Assembly (NCBI GenBank): GCA_937766455.1
Contig: CALLXD010000053.1
Coordinates: 1-54,385 of the forward strand
DNA from: Vicinamibacterales bacterium
GTDB lineage: Bacteria; Acidobacteriota; Vicinamibacteria; Vicinamibacterales; UBA8438
Direction: 5' to 3'
DNA length: 54,385 nt
Below are positions 42,035-51,260 of this stretch, piece by piece; the first letter of the stretch is position 1; each line of letters begins with the position of its first letter. Under the pieces are notes generated by a model, which searched no databases, was not told where the DNA came from, and saw nothing but the letters and a program-made list of their open reading frames with translations. A program made the position numbers and the translations under genes.

Positions 42035-43000
42035 ATGGACCGCTGGGTGCGTTCGCTCCGGCGTTCGAAGGTCTCCAGGTCGTCCGACAGACCGCTCGGC
42101 GTGGTGCACGAGCGGGAGCGTCGGCCCGAGGGTGCGGTGGTCGACGCAACCACCGTCTTTCTGGCGGGGGCCGAATGCCCCTTCAGTTGTGTGTTCTGCG
42201 ATCTGTGGACGCACACGCTGACCGAACGGACGCCTCCCGGCGCGCTACCGCAGCAACTGGCCGGAGCGCTCGGCACGATCGGGCAGCGCTCGCTGATCAA
42301 GCTCTACAACGCGAGTAATTTCTTTGACCCGACGGCTGTGCCGCCAGCCGATGAGGCGGCGCTCCTGCGCCTGCTCGACGACTTCGCGCAGGTGACGGTC
42401 GAGTGCCATCCCCGGTTCATCGGCGACCGTTGCTTCTCGTTCGCCGACCGACTCCCGGGGGCGCTTGAGGTCGCGGTCGGGCTGGAGACCGTGCACCCCG
42501 AGGCACTGCCGCGCTTGAACAAGCAGATGACGCTGGCCGATTTCGATGCGGCCGCGTCCGCACTCGCGATGCGGCAGATCGGACTGCGGGCCTTCGTGCT
42601 GCTCGGGTGTCCCTTTGTTGGCGAAGAGGAGCAGCTCGACTGGACCCTCCGTTCGGTGTTGCACGCGGCTGCGCGTGGCGCCGGGACGATCTCAATCATT
42701 CCGGTGCGCGGCGGAAACGGTGCGCTCGAATCTCTGGGCGCCGAAGGCCACTGGCATCCCGTGACCCTCGATCTGGTCGAGGAGGCTTTCGACCAGGCAT
42801 TGCGGCTCAATCTGCAAGACGCGGTGGTGCAGGTGGATCTCTGGGATCTCAAGCGCGTGTCCGACTGCGACCACTGTGTCGAGGCCCGCGTGAGTCGGCT
42901 GGCGGCGATGAATCTGAGCGGTCTGGAAGAGTCGCGCGTCGGGTGCGACTGGTGCGGTGCCAGCCGCCAGGTCCCGGACGTCCGATCCCGCGGTCTTTGA
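42035..43000 (+). CDS. Radical SAM protein, RaSEA (archaeosine synthase beta)-like
   Basis: A protein of 321 residues, starting 16 bases after the previous gene. The cluster-binding motif CPFSCVFC (Cys48, 52, 55) is typical of radical SAM enzymes. The middle blocks LIKLYNASNFFDPTAVP, VECHPRF and LEVAVGLETVHPEALPRLNK resemble, as I recall them, the TIGR01210/RaSEA family, which cleaves a C-C bond in the archaeosine pathway. Two C-terminal cysteine pairs (278/281 and 304/307) could hold zinc or a second Fe-S cluster. The actual substrate is unknown and it need not be a tRNA enzyme. Confidence 0.82.
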   Translation: MDRWVRSLRRSKVSRSSDRPLGVVHERERRPEGAVVDATTVFLAGAECPFSCVFCDLWTHTLTERTPPGALPQQLAGALGTIGQRSLIKLYNASNFFDPTAVPPADEAALLRLLDDFAQVTVECHPRFIGDRCFSFADRLPGALEVAVGLETVHPEALPRLNKQMTLADFDAAASALAMRQIGLRAFVLLGCPFVGEEEQLDWTLRSVLHAAARGAGTISIIPVRGGNGALESLGAEGHWHPVTLDLVEEAFDQALRLNLQDAVVQVDLWDLKRVSDCDHCVEARVSRLAAMNLSGLEESRVGCDWCGASRQVPDVRSRGL

Positions 43001-43012
43001 CTCGCCCGCCAC

Positions 43013-44630
43013 ATGACCATGCGCTATGACGTGACGGTGATCGGGGCCGGATTCGCCGGATCCCTGCTGGCTCGGCTGTTGGCGCTTCGTGGGCGCGCGG
43101 TGCTCCTGGTCGAGCGCGACGTGCACCCGCGTTTCTCCCTTGGCGAGTCATCGACCCCGCTGGCGGCGTTGTCGCTCGAGCGCCTCTCCGCGCGGTACCA
43201 ACAGCCGGACTTGCGCGCACTTGCGGCGCATGGCCGCTGGCGGAGGGAGCTTCCCGGTCTGCGCTGCGGCCTCAAGCGCGGCTTTACGTTCTACCGTCAT
43301 CGTCCCGGCGAGCCGTTTCCCACCACCCAGACACACGAGGCTCGGATGCTGGTGTCGGCGAGCCCAGACGCGGAGGTGGCCGATTGTCAGTGGCTGCGTG
43401 CCGACGTGGATACGCACATGGTCCAACGGGCCCGCGCCGCCGGTGCTGACTATCGAGACCGTTTCGAGGTGGTAGGGGTGGAGCCGGCTGGCGAACGCCT
43501 ACGTCTGCGCGGGCGGTACGGGGGTGAGGACGTCGAGATCGACGCGGGATTTCTCGTCGATGCGTCTGGCGCCGGAGAAGTTCTCGCGCGGGCGTTCGGC
43601 GTCGAACACGAGGCGTCCGAGCCCGATTTCTCGAGTCGACTCCTCTACGGACACTTCGAGGGTGTGAGGCCGTTCGCCGAGGTGGCGGCCGGCGACGGGG
43701 CTACGCTGCCGACGGGCCCCTATCCCGACGACTGGGCTGCCGTCCATCATCTGCTGGATGAGGGCTGGATGTATGCGTTGCGGTTCGACGACGGGCTGGT
43801 GAGCGCGGGCCTCCTCATCGACGATGCGGCGGTCGCCTCTGGCGCCAGCGCGGGCGGGGGCGACCCCGAGTTGCGGTGGCGTGCGGTGCTGTCTCGGTAC
43901 CCGACGCTCGAATCAGCATTCGCGGGCGCCCGGCCGCTGCCGCCGGGAATTCGGGCGACCGGCCGTCTTCAGCGTCGGCGGCGGACCGCCGTGGGCGAGC
44001 GCTGGGCGATGTTGCCCCAGACGTTCGCCTTCTTCGACCCGCTCTTCTCGACCGGTCTCGCATGGAGCCTGCTTGGCGTCGAGCGGTTGGCAACCGTTCT
44101 CGAGACCGGCCGTCCCACGTCTCAATCGCTCCGCGAGTATGACGCGCTGTTACGGGCCGAGGCGGACCAGCAACAGGCGCTGCTCGCGGCCGCCTACGCC
44201 GCCCGTCTTGATTTCCGCGTCTTCCGAGATGTGTCGTTCCTCTACTTCGCGTGCGCCAGCTTCGAGGAGCTGCGGCAGCGTCTGCTCGATGGTGCCGATG
44301 CGGTCGATACCATCCGAGCAATCGGACGGGCGAGATTCGGCCGCGTGGCGCGGCTTTCTCGGCGCTGGCGACACGAACTGGACCGCGTCGTGCGGTCAGG
44401 CGCTGGGCCTGGCTCGCGCGACCGTGGCAGAAGGTTCCGATGACGCCCGGCGACGGTTTTCGGAGTGGGTGGCCACGCGGATCGCATCCCGCAACGTCGT
44501 GGGGCTCGGCGAATCGCCCACGCACCTGTATGGGGTCGACATGGACCTGTTGGTGAAGCGCGGCGGCCTGCTTGGATTGACGGAGGCCGACGTGGAGGAG
44601 CGGCTACCTCGCTTGCGCGGTGGCCGCTAA
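43013..44630 (+). CDS. FAD-dependent oxidoreductase, tryptophan-halogenase-like (one frame break)
   Basis: It starts 12 bases after the radical SAM gene. The N-terminus has the FAD-binding VIGAGFAG (9-16) and the GESSTP loop found in flavin-dependent halogenases and related monooxygenases. The WxWxIP halogenase motif is not seen, so halogenation is doubtful. The initial frame ends at 44443, but the family-like end (NVVGLGESPTHLYGVDMDLL) continues in another frame to 44630. A single extra base near 44395-44398 explains this. The reconstructed product has about 538 residues. It is probably a redox partner or tailoring enzyme for the two enzymes upstream. Confidence 0.8.
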
Positions 44631-44683
44631 GCACGGTCCCTGGCCGTCGGCACGACAGTACGTCACGACGTCTGGTGTATCGC

Positions 44684-45631
44684 CTATTCCGTGACGGTGA
44701 CGGTCACGTCGTAGGACACATCGAGCGCACCGTCAGCGGCGAGGCACCGGAGGACATAGGTTCCGGGGGCGCTGAAGGTCGCCTCGGTGGTCCAGGTCCC
44801 ATCCGCGGGCGGTTCCGGATTGATGAAGTGCGGGGCCCATGGAGAGTAGGCGCCGGTCCGGGTGTCTTCCCACACACTGACCTGGGGTGGCTCGAAGTCG
44901 ACCGCATTCGCTCCGCGGTAGAGAAACCATGACACGCGCAGTCCCGTCTCGGTGTTCACGGTGACCCGGGCGCTGGGTCGCCAACGGCGCGTCAGGGTCG
45001 GGTCGAACCGCGCGAACCGCTTGCGGGGCGACTCCGGCACGCCGTCGTCCTCGGAGACCGCCGTCAGTACGAGCGGTTCGCCTACGCGAACCGTGCGACT
45101 CATCCCACCGTCCACCTGGAGGGTCGGCCCCGTATTGGCACGGATCTTTGGGCTGCTCGTCCCTGCTCCGATGGCGCCGTTCTCTGAGGCCCGCACCATC
45201 GAGTCCACGAAGTAGTCTTGGCGGAGCGTCGCGTAGGCCCGCTCTGTCACCCCGTTGACGGTGAGTGTCCAGACCAGTTCATCGTCAACCGCGAAGTCGT
45301 CGGGCACCGGCACCCGGAACACGAACCGGTTGCGCCGGGGCTGAAAAATGGTCGGTTGCCCAAGATCCGGACCACCCGGCTCCATTGCGTTGTTCGGGCC
45401 GACCGGGATTGTCGGGGTTTCTTCCCAGTTGCGGTTCATGTATCCGAACAAGAAGTGACGCGAGCCGTCCACGTCTTCCTCCCAGCCCTCATAGGCGGGC
45501 GAAATGTTCTGATCGGTGGAATACGTCAATCGCTGGGCGTCCGCCCCAGCGGGAGCGAGGATGACCAATCCGAACAAAAATGCGCCCAAGGTGTGCGCTG
45601 CTGGAATGCGATGGGTGAGGCAACCGTTCAT
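44684..45631 (-). CDS. Secreted 'FGYMN' partner protein, copy C
   Basis: A protein of 315 residues with AAGGAAG before the ATG and a signal peptide ending near AGADAQ (about 32). Shared blocks are NISPAYEGWEEDVDGSRHF, FLFGYMNRNWEE, QPRRNRFVFRVPVPDDF, DELVWTLTVNGVTERAYATL, and a final PKD/Ig-like strand set ending DVTVTVTE. It lies 38 bases downstream of its closest paralogue (45.7 kb) and is much closer to that copy than to the 22.1-kb one, which suggests a local duplication. No enzymatic motif is seen. The partner is presumably the cytochrome-copper protein encoded upstream on this strand. Confidence 0.75.
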   Translation of the reverse strand: MNGCLTHRIPAAHTLGAFLFGLVILAPAGADAQRLTYSTDQNISPAYEGWEEDVDGSRHFLFGYMNRNWEETPTIPVGPNNAMEPGGPDLGQPTIFQPRRNRFVFRVPVPDDFAVDDELVWTLTVNGVTERAYATLRQDYFVDSMVRASENGAIGAGTSSPKIRANTGPTLQVDGGMSRTVRVGEPLVLTAVSEDDGVPESPRKRFARFDPTLTRRWRPSARVTVNTETGLRVSWFLYRGANAVDFEPPQVSVWEDTRTGAYSPWAPHFINPEPPADGTWTTEATFSAPGTYVLRCLAADGALDVSYDVTVTVTE

Positions 45632-45669
45632 CGGTTTCTTCCTTGTCTTTGTCTATGCGTCGCGACGAC

Positions 45670-46644
45670 CTAGTCGGTCACTGTGACGGTGATGTTGCTG
45701 GCCACGTCCAGCGCTCCGTCGCTCGCCAGGCATCGCAGCACGTAGGTGCCGGGACTGTCGAATGTCGTAGTGGTGATCCAGCGCCCATCCGGTGGCGGAT
45801 CGGGGCTGAGGAAGTGTGGCGCCCAGGGCGAGTGAGAGCCTGTACGTGTGTCTTCCCAGACCTTGATCTGTGGGGGTTCGAACGTCGCCCTGCCCGCGCC
45901 ACGGTAGACGAACCACGATACGCGCAGACCGGTTTCCGTGCTCACGGTGCCCCGCTGGTGCGGGCGCCAGCGCTCGGATTGCCCGGGGTTGCGCCGTAGG
46001 CGTCTCCGCCGCCGCGACTCAGGCACGCCGTCGTCGTCAGCGACGGCGACCAATGTTAGTGGTTCGCCAACCCGAACCGTTCGCTCCGTGTCTCCGTCGA
46101 CGCGCAGGCTCGGTCCTACGTTCGCGCGAATGATGGGGTTGCTTGTGCCGGCGCCGAGGGCGCCGTGCTCCGATGCCCGCACGATGCCGTCAACGAAATA
46201 GTCCTGCCGGAGCGTCGCGTACGCCCGCTCCGTGACACCGTTCACAGTGAGCGTCCACACCAGCTCATCGTTCGCCCCGAAGTCGTCTGGTACCGGGACC
46301 CGAAACACGAAGCGGTTGCGACGAGGGAGGAAACGGGTGGGTTGACCTTGGTCGGGAACACCCGGTGCCATGGCGTTCTCAGGCCCGACCGGGACGGTCG
46401 GCTCCTCTTCCCAATTGCGATTCATGTAGCCGAACAAGAAGTAGCGAGACCCATCCACGTCCTGTTCCCATCCCTCGTACGCCGGGGACACATTCTGTTC
46501 GGATGAAAACGAGAGTCGCTGGGCCACGACATCTGATGGCGCCGACAGCAGGACCAGGGCGAGGAGCCATGCGCCGTGCCGGACCTGGGTTTGGCGTAAC
46601 GGCTGTCGCCTACGACGACATGCAGGGGGCAGGGGCGCGCTCAT
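45670..46644 (-). CDS. Secreted 'FGYMN' partner protein, copy B
   Basis: A protein of 324 residues with a basic N-terminus and signal peptide ending SDVVAQ (about 41). It shares NVSPAYEGWEQDVDGSRYF, FLFGYMNRNWEE, FLPRRNRFVFRVPVPDDFG, DELVWTLTVNGVTERAYATL and the C-terminal SPWAPHFLSPDPPPDGRW with copy C. An Arg-rich insertion (SRRRRRLRR) in the middle is specific to it. It sits between the copper monooxygenase copy B and copy C on the same strand. A terminator-like hairpin between it and the monooxygenase gene may set their ratio. Confidence 0.75.
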   Translation of the reverse strand: MSAPLPPACRRRRQPLRQTQVRHGAWLLALVLLSAPSDVVAQRLSFSSEQNVSPAYEGWEQDVDGSRYFLFGYMNRNWEEEPTVPVGPENAMAPGVPDQGQPTRFLPRRNRFVFRVPVPDDFGANDELVWTLTVNGVTERAYATLRQDYFVDGIVRASEHGALGAGTSNPIIRANVGPSLRVDGDTERTVRVGEPLTLVAVADDDGVPESRRRRRLRRNPGQSERWRPHQRGTVSTETGLRVSWFVYRGAGRATFEPPQIKVWEDTRTGSHSPWAPHFLSPDPPPDGRWITTTTFDSPGTYVLRCLASDGALDVASNITVTVTD

Positions 46645-46660
46645 AGCAGGCAGCGACGAA

Positions 46661-46710
46661 TGGGAAAGAAACGCCCCCGGGGAGCCGTGTCGCTCTCTCC
46701 AGGGGCGCTT
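46661..46710 (-). terminator. Terminator after the cytochrome-copper monooxygenase gene (minus strand)
   Basis: A stem of 13 pairs with one mismatch and one G-T pair (46672-46684 with 46695-46707) is followed on the minus strand by TTTCTTTCCC. It lies 55 bases past the stop at 46763 and before the ATG of copy B, so it may partly end transcription there. Confidence 0.6.
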
Positions 46711-46762
46711 CAGTCAGGTTGCGGTCGCTCGCTCGCGAGCGTCGCGCGATGACAATCGGCTT

Positions 46763-48277
46763 CTACTGCTGTGCCGCGGTCTCAGCGGTCTCGGAGGTTT
46801 CCCCCGCGTCGCCATCCTCGGCGTCCTCTTCAGTCACATCCGCGATGGTCAGATCGTCATACGGGCACAGCGGACACCCGATGACGTGGTCGCCGGTTCT
46901 CCAGCTGATCGCTTGCCGACGCTCTTCCATCTGCTCGAGGAACTGCTCGTCGGACAGCTTCACCCCAATGCCCAGGTCGATGAACATGTTGGTGACCGAC
47001 CGGTTCCCAGAGCCCTGCCAGTTCCGCGGGTCCGGCACGTTCCGGTTCGCGGTGGTGTTGTCCATGTAGCCCGTGATGTGGAGGATGGTGCCCTTTGGCA
47101 GAATCGGCGCCGTGTGGTCCGCGTACTCGTAGGTGCGCACCCAGTTGTGGTCGTAGCCGGCGCAGGTGAGCGTCTCGATGTGGTTGCCCCAGATGGCCTC
47201 CAGGCACATACGCTGGCCCGGCGCGTGCAGGTGCGGCTCAAAGGTCGTGAGCTTCTGGTGCTCCTGCAGCACGGTGTAGGCGTGCAGCTGCTGGTCCGCC
47301 TCTTCCGGCTTGATGTCGATGTTCAGTCCATCGCCCAGCGAACGGCGCGCGGGTTCCAGCAGCGGCTCGTATCCTTCCGGGTGGAACTTCCAGGCGATCT
47401 CCAGGTGCGACTTGGTGTCTCTCCCATTGGAGTGAAGATGCACTGAGTTCGACACGACACTCGAGTTCGCCGCCAGCAGCCGGCCGGCCTGCGGATCAAA
47501 TGTGTCCGCATTGCGGCCGACCTCGTGGACGGGCCACCCAGTGGTGGTGTCCTCTTCGCGGAGCTCGTCCTGCGCGCCGTCGTCTCCGATGACCTGCGTG
47601 CTCCAAATCATGTGGTGGAAGACAAACCGGCCGCCGACGGTTTCGCGCGAGTCCTCGGTGTCGAGGACGTCGTTGACCTCTCTGAATTCGAGCGCCTCGA
47701 CATACCGGTCGCTGGTGTTGCCGACCGACGTGGTCTCGATTTCGCCCCACCAGTCAGGCTGCTCGCCGCCGATGATGAGCTCCGGGAGTTTCGTGATCAG
47801 ATCCGGCTCGCCGATGGTCCACCCGCCGTCACCAAAATCTCGCGCTGGTGGTGCGTCCGCGACATTGCCACGAGGGGCACCGGCGTCTGCCCACGCGCCC
47901 ATCATGGCGACTTCCTCGACGCTCAGCGACGGGTCGTACTTGTATTCCTGTATGCCGATGTTCTGCTCGACGTACCACGGGGGCATGACCCCCGCTCGCC
48001 GCCCCATGGCGGTCCGGCGTTTCATGGACCGGGCCCACGGGCGGGCTTGCTCGTACGTCAGCAGTTCCATCGGCGCCACCGAGTCTTCCCTGTGGCAGTT
48101 CTGGCAACTGCGCTGCAGGATGGGCTCGATGTCTTTGTGGAACGTCACTTCCGCCGGAGCGGAACTGGCTCCTTCGGCCGACTGCGCGGTCGCGGCGCCC
48201 GGGGCGATGGCTCCCACAGCGAGGGTAATCGCCACTGCGAAGAACTGCTGCGTGGCACCAGTGGTGGGTCGAAGCAC
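46763..48277 (-). CDS. Cytochrome c fused to PHM-like copper monooxygenase, copy B
   Basis: A protein of about 504 residues from a GTG at 48277 that has GGAGG five bases upstream; an in-frame TTG lies four codons higher. A signal peptide ends near GAATAQ. The haem site CQNCH is at about 58-62, and the copper-ligand motifs HHM, HLH and HLH with Met (EPHLHAPGQRM) follow, as in copy A at 23.1 kb. The conserved CPLC pair is near the end. An acidic tail (EEDAEDGDAGETSETAE) is specific to this copy. It is periplasmic and presumably oxidises a C-H bond with O2, taking electrons through the haem (inference). Confidence 0.8.
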   Translation of the reverse strand: MLRPTTGATQQFFAVAITLAVGAIAPGAATAQSAEGASSAPAEVTFHKDIEPILQRSCQNCHREDSVAPMELLTYEQARPWARSMKRRTAMGRRAGVMPPWYVEQNIGIQEYKYDPSLSVEEVAMMGAWADAGAPRGNVADAPPARDFGDGGWTIGEPDLITKLPELIIGGEQPDWWGEIETTSVGNTSDRYVEALEFREVNDVLDTEDSRETVGGRFVFHHMIWSTQVIGDDGAQDELREEDTTTGWPVHEVGRNADTFDPQAGRLLAANSSVVSNSVHLHSNGRDTKSHLEIAWKFHPEGYEPLLEPARRSLGDGLNIDIKPEEADQQLHAYTVLQEHQKLTTFEPHLHAPGQRMCLEAIWGNHIETLTCAGYDHNWVRTYEYADHTAPILPKGTILHITGYMDNTTANRNVPDPRNWQGSGNRSVTNMFIDLGIGVKLSDEQFLEQMEERRQAISWRTGDHVIGCPLCPYDDLTIADVTEEDAEDGDAGETSETAETAAQQ

Positions 48278-48395
48278 CTGAACCTCCAAAACTGCAATGG
48301 GGCCGCGCCGAGGGCCGGCTCCCGGATGTGTGCCGATCTGCTATCGTGAGTCAGAATACCTCACTACGCGAGGCTCGCCAAGGGCAAGACACCAC

Positions 48396-51260
48396 ATGAA
48401 ACGCAGCATCGGTCTTTCGGGAGCCCTCGCGGCCGGCGGGGCAGTGTTGCTGCTGAACTCGGCGGTGCTGGCCGTCGCGCCGAGTGCCTCGCTCTGGTAC
48501 ATCGGCAACGTCGTGCTGCACCCGTTGCTGGGGCTGGGTCTCACCGGAGCCGCGCTGTGGTGGCTCCGTCGGCAGGGGTGGCCGACGGCGGCGCTGGCAC
48601 GCCTTGCGGTGGTGTTGACGGCAGGCGGTGCCGCGTCAGGGATGGCGGTCGTCGGCGCGGCCGCGGTCGGCGCGATGGTGTTACACCGTTCCCCCGTCCT
48701 CCTCGACCTACACGTCTGGCTATCGGTGCTGGGTGCCGCGCTGGTCGGTCTGTGGGTATGGCGCGGTGTCGGCAGTGGAGATGGCCCGGCCAACGACCCT
48801 GGTTGGCTGTCGCCAGTGACGATTCGCGCGGCGGTGCTCCTGCTCGCCGCCGTCGCGGTGGCGGTCCCGTCGGCCCGGACCTCCTGGGACACCCGTTGGC
48901 GTCAGGCGCACGTTCTGGAAAATCCATCAGGCCCGCCGGCCACGATGAATGACGAGGGTGCGGGAGTTGGCACGCCCTTGTTTCCGTCGTCCGCCCAAAC
49001 CAGCACCGGGGACCTCATTCCTTCAGACTTCTTTTTGACGAGTGAGACCTGCGCCCGTTGCCACCGTGACATCTATGACCAATGGAACGGGTCGGCGCAT
49101 CACTTTTCTTCGTTCAACAATCAGTGGTACCGCCGTTCCATCGAGTACATGCAAGAGGTGGTCGGAACAGAATCGTCAAAATGGTGCGCCGGTTGTCACG
49201 ACCATGCCCTGTTCTTCAACGGTCGGTTTGACCAGCCGGTGGTCGAGCAGATCGATACGCCCGAGGCCCAGGCCGGCCTGGGGTGTACCTCGTGCCATGC
49301 CGTCACGCACGTCGGAAGCACCATGGGGCAGGGCGACTTCGTCATGGAGTACCCGCCGCTGCACGATTTGGCTGCCAGCGACAATCCGCTGCTGCGTGGC
49401 GCCCATGACCTGATCACCCGGCTGGCGCCCGAGCCGCATCGCCGAACCTTCATGAAGCCGTTTCATGAAGAGCAGGGTGCGGAGTTCTGCTCCACCTGCC
49501 ACAAGGTCCATCTGGATGTGCCGGTCAACGGCTATCGCTGGATTCGCGGGTTCAACGAATACGACAACTGGCAAGCGTCAGGCGTGTCAGGGCAGGGCGC
49601 GCGGTCGTTCTACTATCCGGACACGCCGCAGACCTGCGGCAGCTGTCACATGCCGCTGGTCGCGTCTGACGACCCCCGCGGCGGACAACGGCTTCGTGCG
49701 GTCGCATCGGTTCCCTGGCGCCAACACAGCCCTGCCGCATGTCAACAATGACCCGGTGCAGCTGGCGGCCGTGCAGAACTTCCTGCGGGCCGGTCAGGTG
49801 TCCGTCGATGTGTTCGGTGTGGCGCGGGTGGACGAGCGACCGGCTTCGGCGCCGCGCGGGGCCCGCGCCGCGGCGCCGCGGCTGTCGAGCACGTTTGCGG
49901 TCGGCGAGGAGTCGGGACAGTTCGGCGCGAGCCCCGGTCATCACCGGGCCCCCGCCCGAGGTGGTGGGTCCCGCTCGGAGCTTACCACCGTGGCGGTGCG
50001 GCGGGGAGACTCCGTGCGGGTGGAGGTGGTGGTCCGCACACGGAATGTCGGGCACTTCTTTCCCGGCGGCACGGTCGACGCCCTTGACGTGTGGGTCGAA
50101 TTCGAGGCGGTCGACGAGACGGGGCGCGTCTTGCTCCACAGCGGCGCCGCGGCCGATGACGGGCGTGGTCCGGTGGACCCCGGTGCGCACCTCTATCGCA
50201 GCTTGCAACTCGACGGACACGGGAACCCCATCAACAAGCGCAACGCCTGGATGACCCGGTCGGTGGCCTATGTGCGGCTCATCCCCCCTGGTGCGGCGGA
50301 TACCGTGCACTACCGTCTCCGGGTCCCGGAGGACGCCGGAGACCGCATCACCTTGCGCGCCAAGCTCAACTATCGGAAGTTCGCCTGGTGGTATACCCAG
50401 TGGGCGTTCGCGGGCGAGCGGGCCGACGTCGGACTCGGCCCCGGCCGTGGGGCCTGCCTACGATGACGGCGAGTGGACGTTCACCGGAGACACCTCGGAC
50501 GTGTCCGGTGCGATCAAGGCCATTCCCGACATTCCCACCACCGTGATGGCGGAATCAGAGGCCACCCTGGAAGTCATCGACGCAGACGCGATGCTGCCAG
50601 AGGTGGCTAGTGCGGTCGGACCCGTCGGCGCGGGGGCGCTGGAATGACTATGGCATCGGCTTGCTGCTGCAGGGCGACGTGCGAGGCGCCGAAGCGGCGT
50701 TTCGGCGGGTCATGGCCATTGATCCAGACTACCCGGATGGGCCCGTCAATGTCGCCCGCGCCAAGATTCGAGAGGGCGACGTGGACGCGGCGATTCCGCT
50801 GCTCGAGCAGGCGCTGGCGCTGTCTCCCGGTCTGGCCCGTGCGCATTTCTTTCTCGGGACGTCGCTACGAACGCTTGGGCTGTATGACGCGGCGTTGACC
50901 CACCTCGAGGCCGCCCGGCAGCAGTATCCGCGCGACCGCGTCGTGTTGAATGAAATAGGGGGCATCCAGTTTCGACAGCGGCGGTTCGACGAGGCCGTCC
51001 GGACATCGGAGGAGGTCCTCCAGATTGATCCAGAGGATATGCAGGCCCACTACAACCTGATGCTGAGTCACCAAGGGGCGGGTCGGTCGGACGACGCCGC
51101 CCGGGAGCGCGCCTTGTACGAGCGATTCAAGGCGGATGAGTCGGCACAGGTGATTACGGGCGACTTTCGCCGGGCCTCACCGGAGGACAACAACGAACGG
51201 CAGTCCATTCATGAACACCGCGCGGCCGCTGTTGCTGTGGCGCCAGAAGGGACCCCATGA
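48396..51260 (+). CDS. Membrane pentahaem cytochrome-TPR protein (three frame breaks)
   Basis: About five N-terminal membrane helices (to about residue 170) are followed by five haem sites in the first frame: CARCH, CAGCH, CTSCH, CSTCH and CGSCH. A beta-rich region follows (NVGHFFPGGTVDALDVWVEF). The last part is tetratricopeptide-like, with WNDYGIGLLLQGD, AKIREGDVDAAIPLLEQAL and LFLGTSLRTLG-type helices. The frame must shift in the C5 run at 49673-49677, near 50435, and near 50612. Each time the next frame continues the same protein. The product would have about 954 residues. It is probably a membrane electron-transfer or respiration-linked protein. It overlaps the next gene as ATGA. Confidence 0.78.

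Noticed and set aside
43013..44443. Calling the flavoprotein a tryptophan halogenase
   Set aside because: The GxGxxG and GESSTP features are shared with many flavin monooxygenases, and the WxWxIP motif that marks halogenases was not found.
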